Source: Panicum virgatum (lineage: Eukaryota > Streptophyta > Magnoliopsida > Poales > Poaceae). Taken from it: a stretch of 64,000 nt of DNA. Positions 22,470 to 33,400 of this stretch are shown piece by piece. Position 1 is the stretch's first letter, and each line of letters opens with the position of its first letter. Below the pieces are notes generated by a model, which was not told the origin of the DNA, made no database searches, and saw only the letters and a program-made list of their open reading frames with translations. The stretch spans positions 38,684,470-38,748,469 of the forward strand of contig NC_053146.1 of assembly GCF_016808335.1 (NCBI RefSeq), in the 5' to 3' direction. A program made the translations under genes and the position numbers.

Positions 22470-23745
22470 ATTCTCATCGGCTACCACTAGCACTTTCTCT
22501 TCTTCCCACGCTTCGTCCCGCTCCCGCCATTGTCGCTCCGCCTGCCTGCCTGCACGCAGCACGCTCGCTTGCTTTGCCACAACCTCCTCATCTCCGGATC
22601 TGCCGCTGCCATCCCCCGCGCCGTGCTCGCGAGGTCAGTCGCCATCGTCAGCACCCAGCGTGGCGGCGTCAGGTTTAGTGAGCGCTCTGCTTCTTCCTCT
22701 GGGTGTGTGCCTGTCTGGGCTCTGGGCCCTCGTACTGGCGATATCCTGTGCGCTTCGTGGGTACGCTTTAGGCGCATGATTTGGGTTGGGCCGCTGTGGT
22801 GTCTACGGTCAATGACATGTGGGGTCAAATTGTTGCCGCAAAGCTCATCCATACTCTTTGAAGATCATTTCCAAGTTATCATAATCATTATACCTAATTT
22901 GAGGTTGCAATAGAAAAATTACCAGAGGCTCATCGAACGGTGGTACTATTCATTCGCATGCTGCCCTTGTGGCTCGGTACTCTTTCTCTCCCTCGAAGTA
23001 GGCCATTGTGTGAGTCTTTAACCTCTATACCCTTATTGATGCCATCCCGCTTAGAACCCTCCAGCTTATTGATGCCATCCAGCTTATTGTTGGCGTGGCG
23101 CTGGAGAGGTAGGATGGGAGGGGTGGCGGCGGCGGGGTGAGGAAGAGAGCCATTGGGGACGGCGGGGGAACGAAAATGAGAGAGAGAGAGAGGGGTTGGT
23201 CAACGGGGACCAGCGGGCGCGGCGTCATGAGGAAATGGGCAGGGGCACCGAGGTCTTTGCGCACGCCTCTGCTGACTCGGAGCCAGCGTGTCAACCCGCC
23301 GTGGACTGTCACATAGTCAAATGTGGTAAAAAAGAAGGAGCCGCTGAACAATAATTGTATAGTTGTAGGCGACATCCTAAGAGTGATAATCGAGCGAGTG
23401 CCACTCGGTATAATGGTAAAAATGTAAAAATCCAAGAAGAGGAGAGGAGCTGGAATAACGATCGATCTGCTCGGTCGCGGTCGGGCTCACACATGACACA
23501 CTTCGCCGATGTACTACTACGCAATCCACCAGTGATTTTTCTTTATTTTTGTTATTTTCTGATTTTGCAGAAATGACATGGCAGTGCGCCTGCCCTAGTT
23601 TTCAAAATTCTTTTTGCATAAATGGAATCTGCAAATTTATATATACTTATATTTACGAATGAATTGGTGATAAGTAAAATGTTGGGAATATATACTTATG
23701 CCATTGAAAACCGTTTCAAATGACTGTAGCTAAATTAAATATCCA
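22470..23745. other. Spacer with GC-rich ORF-like sequence, no gene recognised
   Basis: Plus-strand ORFs at 22360-22779 and 22530-22913 overlap in different frames and lack domains. An 18-bp phrase (TTGATGCCATCC/AGCTTATTG) is repeated in tandem at 23035-23095. The remainder is AT-rich. Confidence 0.35.
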
Positions 23746-23748
23746 TAA

Positions 23749-24031
23749 GAGCATATCCAAGAGTTTTTCTAAATTTTTTTCTATAAATTATTATTTGGAG
23801 AGACTTCTACATAACATTATTTTCTGTATGTTTTCACTCTCTAACATCTTTTCTATACCTTGTGTACATTCTAGGAAGCTATTTCCGTTGTCTATCTCTG
23901 GTTAGCGAGAAATGTGGAATGGAGGATTGCTACATTTGGATAACTACTTTGAGAAGCTGTTAGAGGGTATTCCATCAAAATCTCTATTCCTAATAATGAG
24001 GAAAGATATAGAGAGTCTTTTGGAGTTGCTT
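23749..24031. mobile_element. Tourist-like MITE, TSD TAA
   Basis: Starts GAGCATATCCAAGAG and ends CTTTTGGAGTTGCTT, imperfect inverted repeats, flanked by TAA (23746-23748, 24032-24034). No coding capacity. Confidence 0.65.
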
Positions 24032-24034
24032 TAA

Positions 24035-25288
24035 AGTGTGCGAAGTGCTAGTAGGTATCTACCGTCGTTTCGGATTGTTGTAGCCAAATAAATTTTACAC
24101 TGTTGTAGCCTAATGAAATGGTTATAAGTTGTTTGTACTCTTCGGAACTAAATACCGTTAGATACAATGATGATTTATAGTATACTTGGTATATGTTGTG
24201 TTAATACAGTTTATTGTGTAAGGAAAAGACGGTTGGTTATGACGTGTAAAATTTATTTTAATTTGCACAAGATCTTTTGGTTACTTAGCCCAAATCTCAA
24301 AATGATTAGGATCATAAGTTGTATCTAAGTATATGATAATACTTAGTTTAGTCATAAACTCATAACCTTATTGCTATATATCATGATATGAAGCCTATTC
24401 CTATTTGATATCTTCAATGAGACATACGACCTAGAAAATAGGAATTAAGAAGTGGCATTTAGAAGTGTTGCTGACTTTACATGAGATTTTTGGATGCTAC
24501 ATATCGCTGATGTAGCGTTGTTTGCACCTTAGTTACAAAGTCTACTAATTAAGATTTTCGCAATATGTACTGTTATGTCACTCCCATAACACTCCCCTTG
24601 ATATTTGTTTTCTCTCTATCTCTCAAACTCATATAGTTGCTTATTGTTTGTATCCAAGGTTTTCATTTTTCTCTATATAAACAGTGACTTGTGACTTATT
24701 TTGGATACAATTTTGATTTTTTAAAAACAAGCATCGTGGCCGCAAAGATCGTATACTTATGCCTTCCACGATGGTGCATGCACTATCAGAGGACAAAAGT
24801 TAGAGCTTCGCAAGACAGAAACAGGAACGTCAGGAGGGGCGAATGAGCGAAAAACTGAAAAACTATCACTAGCACAAGAGGTTAATAAACGAAAGGCACA
24901 TGACGGGCTGAGATAGGACATCATGAGTGGTCGCATGGCGTATCATGTCAACATTTCGAATTTATAATTTCAGCATTTTGAACATGAAAATGATGAATAC
25001 ATGTTAAAAAGTTGTGGAAACAACCTCAAAACATGTTTAATCAAGACTCCAAATTGTTGAAAGGCAAATATTTATTTAATAGTAAATTATTAGAAATATT
25101 AAAAGGAAGTTGTCTAATAAAAGACGGAACAAATACCCAAATAGTAAAAGAGACGAAAAAAAACAAAACTAGACTTGCCGCGCGCTGGCCAAACTGGACC
25201 TTCTGGCTTGCTGAATGACGTCTCGAGGCCCGTGGGCCTATCCAACGTGAAAACAAAACACAGCTAGTTCCGTGTTCGCTCTTTTTCC
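24035..25288. other. AT-rich intergenic sequence
   Basis: No ORF above noise, no inverted repeat or RNA gene recognised. Confidence 0.5.
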
Positions 25289-26231
25289 ATTTTTATATTA
25301 AAAAAAATTCAAAAATATATATCGAATAGGAAATTTTTTAAAAATAGGTGTCTGTCGCCCCCCTAATGGACGACAGGGTGGCTGTCGCCCATCCAGTGGG
25401 CGACAGGACGTGAATGTAAAAACAAATTTACATTTAGATCCTGGCACCCAGGGCGCATTAAACAGTGAACTTGTAAAATTAATATAAAATCGTAGAAAAA
25501 TCAAAAAAATACAAACTCAACGGTTCTGGATTCTATGAAATAATATCTACAACTTTTGTTACATAAAGTTTTTCATTTGATCAATGTATCTAAATCAAAA
25601 AAATAGTTCATGTACCTAGAAAAATCTGAAATAATTCATTTGGTCTAGTTGTGCTTATCTAAAATTTACCAAACTTTTTTTATAGCTCTTAGGAAATAAA
25701 ATAATGGTACTGTAAAAATTGAATTCTAATACTCAGTATAGCAGCATGGATAAATAACCCATTTAAACTAGACATATTGCAAGATCTAATTTAAAAACTT
25801 ATTCTAGAAATGTTTTCTGGGCCTACCAATTTTGTACAAGCCTATGCTCACCATATGCAACACTCTGGTCAAAAATGACATGCATCCAAAGGATGGCTCT
25901 TGAGATTTAAATAAAAGTGCATTAAAGTGGTATTTAAAATAGAGGAAGATACATTGATCAAATGAAAAACTTTATGTAACAAAAGTTGTAGATCTTGTTT
26001 CATAGAATCCATAACAGTTGAGTTCGTATTTTTTTTGATTTTTCTACAATTTTATATCGATTTTATAAGTTCACTGTTTAATGCGCCCTGGGCGTCAGGA
26101 CCTAAATGTAAATTTTTTTTATATTTAGGTCCTATCGCCTACTAGATAGGCACCCTGTCGCCCAACTTATTTTTAAAAATTTCTCTATTCAACATATATT
26201 TTTGAAATTTTATTTTTTTTAATATAAAAAT
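25289..26231. mobile_element. Foldback element with about 300-bp inverted repeats
   Basis: The arms start ATTTTTATATTAAAAAAAAT and end with its complement. They share long inverted blocks such as GTTACATAAAGTTTTTCATT, TGCGCCCTGGGCG-like and GTCGCCC/GGGCGAC motifs. The loop (about 25600-25940) is AT-rich. The size and long arms suggest a Mutator-like foldback; a target duplication was not clear. Its right end lies a few bases from a pyrimidine-rich stretch that looks like the 5' leader of the AE7-type gene. Confidence 0.75.
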
Positions 26232-26235
26232 AAAA

Positions 26236-26355
26236 TAAAACCCTCCGTTTTGCGTTCAGCTCTCTCTCTCCTCCTACGCCTCCTATCTCTCTCAATCTCT
26301 CATGCGAGTCGAGGAGCAACGGCTTGCGCCGGCGGCACGGACGCCGCTCCCGCCA
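26236..26355 (+). promoter_or_regulatory. Possible non-coding first exon of the AE7-type gene
   Basis: A CT-rich leader-like stretch (GCTCTCTCTCTCCTCC) ends at CCGCCAG followed by GTACGCC, a good splice donor at 26356. A matching acceptor (TTGACTTGCAG) lies at 27467-27477, 50 bp before the coding start. The resulting 5'UTR intron would be about 1.1 kb and contain a GC-rich block (26420-26740). This is an inference from splice signals only. Confidence 0.35.
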
Positions 26356-27526
26356 GGTACGCCTCCTCCCCGTCGTCTCCTTCCGATTTTTTTTTTTTGT
26401 CTGCGAACTAGATATAGGTGAGAGAGGGGCGAGAGAGGAGGGTCGGCAGTGGCGGCGTCCGGCCAATCGAGCGGCCCGAGCCGCGCCGCCCCCAGCCGCG
26501 CGCCCCGACCCCCAGCCGCGTGCGGGAGCGGGGGACGGGCGGTCCTGCGCGTCCGGCCAGCCGGCGGGGCTCGCGGCCGTTGGGGACGCAGGAGGAGAGG
26601 GGGAGGGAGGTCGGGGAGGGGAGGGGCCGAGGGAGGCGCCCCCGGCCGCCTGGCCCTGCTCGGCGTCGCGAAGAGGGTGGGGAAAGGGAGCAGTTCGGGA
26701 GGGGAAGGAGTTTGGGGAGAGGAGGAGGTGGGGAGTGAATAGGGGGCCAAAAGTAGGAGGTGGGTTGGAATTGCTCTAAATTTATACTTGAGGCTGTCAA
26801 AAAAAAGTTTATCTTTCAAATTTTTGAATATCAATACCCCAATCATGGGCCTGCCCCTAACCGTCGGTCACTTCGCTGGCGACAAGCATCTTGCATGGGT
26901 ATGCCCGATTGAATCCCCTTCCCGTCCTGCTGCACGAAATCAACCACCCATACCCTAAAGTATGGTACTTGTATGAGGATCTGACCATGATTTTATGTAC
27001 TAGCTTCGATTTTTTTTTCTTTACAAAAATTATTGGGACTGGGTTTGGCCGTGAGCCCCCTCTTCCATATGTGGTAGTTTGTTGGACAGGCACTATAGGA
27101 TTGACCTTCATGCCTGGTGGTTCGAGGTATGCCACTGTTAGGATTCAACTAAACTGGCTAGGGTGATTTCTAGATCAAATTTACTAGGCTTTGTTCTGTT
27201 TAAGTTTCATGAACTGAACATGAATTCCTAGTGTTCAGCAAGCGGGATATTTGATTCTGACTATCTTCAAAGGAACCATTATGCATTAGCACTTTAGCAG
27301 TTAGCAAACAAACCATTATTTTGCATGATTAGTTTGCCACACATGGATGAGTTCAAAGTGCAGTCTGGAAAATAAAACTTAATTATTATTGAAGAGTTTT
27401 CTGAGATGTAACTAGTTTGTGCAATTTAAAGAACATATAATGCTCTTAACACATTTTCACACCTTTTGACTTGCAGGACTATCTTTCTTATCTAAAGTTA
27501 GCGCATTGTGCTAAGTAAAAACGGTT

Positions 27527-28796
27527 ATGGGGTTGATAAATGCTAACCCTGTAATCCATGAGAAAAAAGAGAGGCGCGTACGACAGGCACCGGAGACCAC
27601 AGATGAAAATGCAGTAGAGCCTATAGATCAGCTCGAAATATTTGATATCCTTCTTTATGATTTGCCTAATATGAATGTAGTGAAGCTTGTTTTTTCTGTT
27701 ATACCATGTATCTGAAATTTCCTATCTTAGCCATTTGGTTGTGCTCCTTAATGTTCTTACATCACATTAGAGATATAAAGGATCCAGAGCACCCATACTC
27801 ATTGGAACAGCTGAATGTGGTAACTGAAGACTCAATTGAACTGAATGATGAAAGAAATTATGTTAGGTAAGTTGTCATATTTAGGTTTGTTGAGTTGGAT
27901 GCTACACTTCAGGATTGCTAATGAAACTCACTCTTGAGGATTTGTATATGCTTTGCATCAGGGTTACCTTCACCCCCACAGTGGAGCACTGCAGTATGGC
28001 AACTGTTATTGGCCTCTGCATACGCGTGAAACTCATTCGGAGCCTCCCTCCTCGTTACAAGGTATGCTATCAGTGAATGGCTTGAGGCAAACAAAAAAAA
28101 AACCCTTATGTTATGATTATGCTGCAAGAGCAATTAAGTTCTGATATGCTGACATTATGCCCAGTTTAGCAGGTTCTAGTGATATGTCATATACATAGTA
28201 TCTTGTCAGAAAGGATTAGTATTGTTGCTTGGTGCATTTTCATATATTGTACATGTTCCTGAAATGTGTACCATTTGGCATACACCTATACTTTTGTTGA
28301 ACATAAAATTTGGTCAATGGTCAAATGGTTACAAAATTAGTAGCTCATGTACATACCTGCTGCTCTGTAGGCAATTAGACCATTTACCAGCTCATTTGTA
28401 TATCTTCTTTAGGGGTCAGGAAGCTTAGTTTTTTTTTTGTCACCATGATAGGGAAATTGCTCCCTTTTTTTGTGTGTGTATGGTTGTATGCGCTATCTAT
28501 CATTTGTAATTTGATGACAAAATTCATCTGGTTTTCTGAATCTGATTTTTGCAGGTGGACATAAGGGTAGCCCCTGGATCACACTCCACAGAAGCTGCCG
28601 GTATATGTTCTGTTGAACAGCTTCTGCATTACAGTCATCACTTTGTTTTTTCCTGGCTCAATATCGCAGTGTATAAATGTTTTCTTTGTTTGCAGTGAAT
28701 AAGCAACTGAACGACAAGGAACGTGTTGCGGCTGCTTTGGAAAACCCAAACCTACTGGACATGGTCGAAGAGTGCTTGTCGCCAACATTTGACTGA
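27527..28796 (+). CDS. AE7: MIP18-family Fe-S assembly protein (AE7-like), 156 aa
   Basis: Exons 27527-27644, 27761-27866, 27962-28061, 28555-28600 and 28696-28796. The family (plant AE7, yeast Cia2, human CIAO2B/FAM96B) belongs to the cytosolic iron-sulfur assembly targeting complex that loads clusters onto nuclear DNA-metabolism enzymes. The product carries [25 protein letters not shown] sequence at residues 31-51, the [19 protein letters not shown] core (78-96) with the reactive cysteine C85, and [10 protein letters not shown] and [19 protein letters not shown] near the C-terminus. Length equals the family norm. The first coding intron is AT-AC (U12-type); the other three are GT-AG. The ATG chosen is preceded by an in-frame stop in the same exon. 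The gene is intact and probably functional. Confidence 0.93.
27645..27760 (+). other. U12-type AT-AC intron of the AE7-like gene
   Basis: The intron starts ATATCCTTCT, matching the minor-spliceosome donor consensus, and ends TTAC. A TCCTTAAT branch-site match lies at 27745-27752, about ten bases before the end. Splicing joins TTTG to ATCACATT, giving IFDHIRD, the sequence expected for this family. No GT-AG choice restores that reading. Confidence 0.92.
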
Positions 28797-29587
28797 GGCC
28801 TGAACATATCTCGGCACCATGGTGTTGATGTTCCGAACTCACAAAAGCTTGTTACCCACATGGAGTTCACTCCTGTCTTTTGAGAATCGGGATGCCTTGG
28901 CTGTTGCAGGAGGTATGCATGAATTTTGGTTTTCCACTAGTTATTGTATTATTGTTTTTATTTTCTTCTGGACGGCTTTGGTGCTTGTGATTTTCCTGAG
29001 CGAAGGGAAACGATGTAATCAGGTCTTGTGCTGTAGCTTTCAGAGTGTTTTCAATGCCACCGCGTTTTGTGGCTGTAGTGTATACCCAAACAATCAACTA
29101 AACTTAGTAGGAGAATACGGGAATCCTCAAATATCAAGTTGTTCCTCATTCTTTATTGGGGCATGCTTATTTTCTTAGTTTCCTAGCACGGTCTTTCGTT
29201 ATGGCATGCCCTTAGTTTGTGCGTAAGGAAATCATGATTTCTTCTTGAGTATCGTTTCTTGGCCCAGCTGATTCATGCTAATTCTGTGGCCTATAAATGC
29301 CTCTTGTGTCTTCCCGCTATAGACAGAGTCGCCCATGAGCATGATATGCGACTGAAGACGCAGGCGTGTCTGGCTACAAGCGAAAAACGCATTTGCTCCA
29401 GCTCCACCTCGTGTTATTGTCGCAACTTTCTTTGGATAATATATAATTGACCTTTGCTCAATTTGGAGAAACTGATAACTATGATGCTCTATTTTACTTG
29501 TCATTTCACATGCTTGCCATTTTTTCCATGCTGTACCTAACTGCTAGCTTAATGATTGCTGATTAAAATCTTTTTGCATGTTTGCAG
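28797..29587 (+). other. 3' flank of the AE7-like gene
   Basis: Probable 3'UTR and downstream sequence. Short ORFs (28819-29178, 29259-29450) show no domain. A possible exon-like stretch at 29260-29420 is not assigned. Confidence 0.4.
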
Positions 29588-29596
29588 TGCGAGACC

Positions 29597-30211
29597 AGGG
29601 TTCACCAAACCGGTGGGAACCGGTCCGGTTTGACCGGTAACCGGTCAAACCGGTCCGGCCCGATTCCGGTTTGGGCCGGTATCAAACCGGCCCAAATTCA
29701 AAATTTAAATTTGAATTCAAAAAAATGAAAAATTCCCAAAAAAATCCTAAAAATACTTCAAGGTGCGACGAATCTAATGGTGTCAAATTTTCTCAAAAAT
29801 TCATTCATTTAGTATAGTTTGCGGAGATTTGAAGTTAAACAAAAAAAAACGTGCATACAAAAGTATACAAATACAATGTAAAAGTAGTACAAAAGAGGGT
29901 TGGAGGGTTCATTTAGGCTAAAATATGTTATACAAATATTTATTTAGTATACTTTGCGGGCATTTGAATTTAAACCAAAAAAGAAAAAAATTGAATTTGG
30001 CCGGTTACCAGTCAAACCGACCGGTAAATCGGCCAAACCGACCAGTAAACTGGCCAAACCGACCGGTAAGCCGTTCCGAGCCAGTTGCACTGCGGTTTTT
30101 GAATTCAAATTTAAATTCAACCGGTTTGGACCGGTTTCCGGCCAAACCGGACCGGTATACCGGTACCGGACCGCGCCGGCTTGGCCGGACCGGTCGGTAA
30201 CGTTAACCCTA
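29597..30211. mobile_element. Foldback MITE rich in GGTTTGACCGG motifs
   Basis: Begins AGGGTTCACCAAACCGGT and ends GTTAACCCTA. It is flanked by the near-identical 9-mers TGCGAGACC (29588-29596) and TGTGAGACC (30212-30220), fitting a Mutator-like 9-bp target duplication. CCGGT/ACCGG words are packed in both ends and can form many alternative hairpins. The AT-rich centre is non-coding. Confidence 0.65.
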
Positions 30212-30452
30212 TGTGAGACCCACTCGAATCGAAGCGCACCTGCTCAGCCTGAGCTCACCAAAATCAGAGGCGAGTTGTGCTTCTTCCTAATGAGTCAGCT
30301 CATCAAGAAAATTGGCTGAGTTTTATGATAGTAGCTAAATGTGATTTATTTTGGGTAGAGACTTGTTGTAACAAATAGAACTTCTATAACTTTTTGAAAT
30401 CTATCGGACTATGCCTGTGAAATATATTCTGCATGTGAAATGTGGTCATATA

Positions 30453-33400
30453 CACTATACCACAGCCCTGATACACCAACTGATGATCTGTCGGTAAAAG
30501 CCGTTATACCGACGGACTATCAGTTGGTATAGATGTATACCGACACCACATATTTGTCGTTGTAAGTGGCGTCGGTATAACTTATACCGACTGACATAGA
30601 TATACCAACAGATAGTCTGTTGCCATACAAAGATATACCAACTGACATATATTTCCAATAGATGATCCGTTACAATGTTTATGCCGACTGACAGTGAGTA
30701 GCTAAATTTCTTTAGCAACCAACAATCCAACGCTATGCATCCACAAAAAATAATATAATTAATCCCTCATTGACCATACAGCACCAATAATCTTTTGAAA
30801 CAGTACATATCAAGCACATTGGCTAAAGATATATAGATCATGTTTTTCATTTGAATCCAACAGATATCAAACATAGTATTGACTAAAATAGAGCTCATAG
30901 TTTTCATATGAATCCTACATATATTCAACAATACATAATTGGTTGGCAAAGCTTCATCATAGACATAATTTGTGATGTCATAGTGCTCAAGTCAAGCTAG
31001 CTAGATAGTCTGTTGGGTTTGTCACAGACCACATTACAAGCAGCAGCCACATGCCCACATTACAAAATAATAGAAGCCAGCCTAAATATTCCAAATGAGC
31101 ACTACCCAAAATAAAAATGCCCATAAGCACTGCCCAAAATAAGTGTCCATGAGCGCTGATCCCCTTGTTGCTTACATGATCAACCATCATGCCACCTCTA
31201 AGACCTCCCACCTGAACAAGTTAAAAGTATGCTGAAAATTAACTTCAGGAACAAAAGGAAGAGTGAAAATTAATCTACAAAACTGTTGTATGTTGCTACA
31301 GCTAGCTGACTTGCCTACTCCTAGGAAAATTGGCTAATTAGTGTGCAATTCATACAACTAAGTGTACTTTCTTAATGGAATACCATAAATTCTAACACGC
31401 CCAAAGCTGGAACTAAAATGAGATCAAATAGTAATAGTAGAAGAGTGGGCTGTTTGCTGAAAGCAAAAATTCAGAAAATACCTGTTGTACCTTGGGTAGA
31501 TTGTGATCATTTGGTAACCTTCAACTGTCAGAAATATAAATAATTAATTAGTGGCTGTGGTCACTCTCATGACACATAAAAAAATGTAGCAAAGATAAGT
31601 ATAGTACTCTTTTGCTTGGGTAGGAAGATGTACCATCAAGTGTACCATAATATCGAAAAAAGAAGGAAGGAATATAATCTCAAGAAGGCTCAATGTTTCA
31701 GCTATATCAGCCTCAAGACTTTCCATATCACTTATTCGAATGACAGGCGAGCCAAGCTTCTTGAAAAAATTAGATACACGAATTACAGCAGCACTGCCTA
31801 TTTCAAGAAGTATTTTCCTCACAACAAGTGGCAGCAAGTGTTGTAGAATAATATGGCTCTCATGACTCTTAAGCCCAAATATCTTTCTCTCATTAACATG
31901 CACATTATGCCGTATGTCAGATGCATAACCATCAGGAAACTTCACCCCTTTTAGAACTTGACAAAACAATTTCCTCTCATCAGGACTCATTGTGTATGGT
32001 GCAGGTGGTAAATAAAGTTGGTCTTCCACTTCAATTGGATGAAGGTCACTTCTAATACCTAGAGCTTGAATGTCTAATCGAGAATTCAAATTATCTTTGG
32101 ATTTGCTAGCAGTACCCATGAAAGTATTAACAAAATTTTCACTCACATTTTTTCCAATGTGCATGAAGTCAAAATTGTGTCGCAGCATTAAATCTTTCCA
32201 ATATGGAAGTACAAACCAAATAGATCTCCTTTTGAAAATGACTAATGGTTCCCCTTCCTTGCGTCTCTTGCTCGCTGATTTCTTTCCAAATGGATCTTTA
32301 CCAAAAATTGTATTAAGTTCCTTAGTGCAGTCCAAAATTTCATCTCCAGAAAGTGGAGTAGGTGCTGGTCTAAACTCAGTACTACCAAACTTATCAGCAT
32401 CAAACCTAAATGGGTGGTCTTCATGCAAGAATCTACGATGACCCATATAACAAGTCTTGCTACTATTACCAAGTTGAATTGAACAAGTATAGGAGTGGCA
32501 ATCAGGACATGCTGCTTCACCAGCTGTAACAGATCCGGACACATAGCCTAAACCAGGGAAATCAGAAATAGTCCACAATACTGCTGCCCTCAACTGGAAG
32601 AACTCTCCCTTCGAAGCATCATAAGTTCTAACTCCATTCTTAAACATATCCAACAAATCATAAACAAGTGGCTCAAAATAGACATCCATATCACTACCAG
32701 GACCATGTCTACTAGGAATCAACAAAGAAAGGATGAAATTAGATTGCTTCATGCACATTGAAGGTGGGAAATTGTAGGGAATACAAATACCAGGCCAAAC
32801 ACTATAGCTGACATTCATGGTTCTAAATGGATTAAAACCATCAGTGGCGAATGCTATACGGAGATTCCGGCTATCCATAGCAAATTCTGGATTTTTTTAT
32901 CAAAGTCCTTCCACAATGGTGAATCTGCAGGATGCCTTAGAAGTCCATCTTTGTTTCGGCCTTCATCATGCCATCTAGTTAAATTTGCTGTTTTAGAGGA
33001 CAGAAATAACCTTTGGAGACATTTCTTAATTGGGAAGTAGCGAAGAACCTTCCTAGGAACCTTATATGTATGCTTTCCATCTAGACTCTTTCTTGCTAAT
33101 TTCCACCGTGAAACCTTACATTTTGGGCATGAATTTAAATCTAAATTATCCTTCTAATATAGAATGCAATCATTTTCACAAGCATGGATACTAATGTACC
33201 CAATTCCAATGGATTTCACCAATTTCTTAGCCTCATGAAAATTTCTAGGGAGTGCTGAACCCTCAGGGAGTGTATCATTAAGCAGATCTAGCAGCATATT
33301 AAAAGATCTATCAGTCCATCCTCCTAGGAGTTTGAGGTGCAATAATCTAATAAGGAAACGCAGCTGTGTATATTTCTTGCAATTAGGGTATAACTCTTTG

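Noticed and set aside
28819..29178. 119-codon ORF after the AE7-like gene as a separate gene
   Set aside because: No domain, begins immediately after the AE7 stop codon and looks like 3'UTR.
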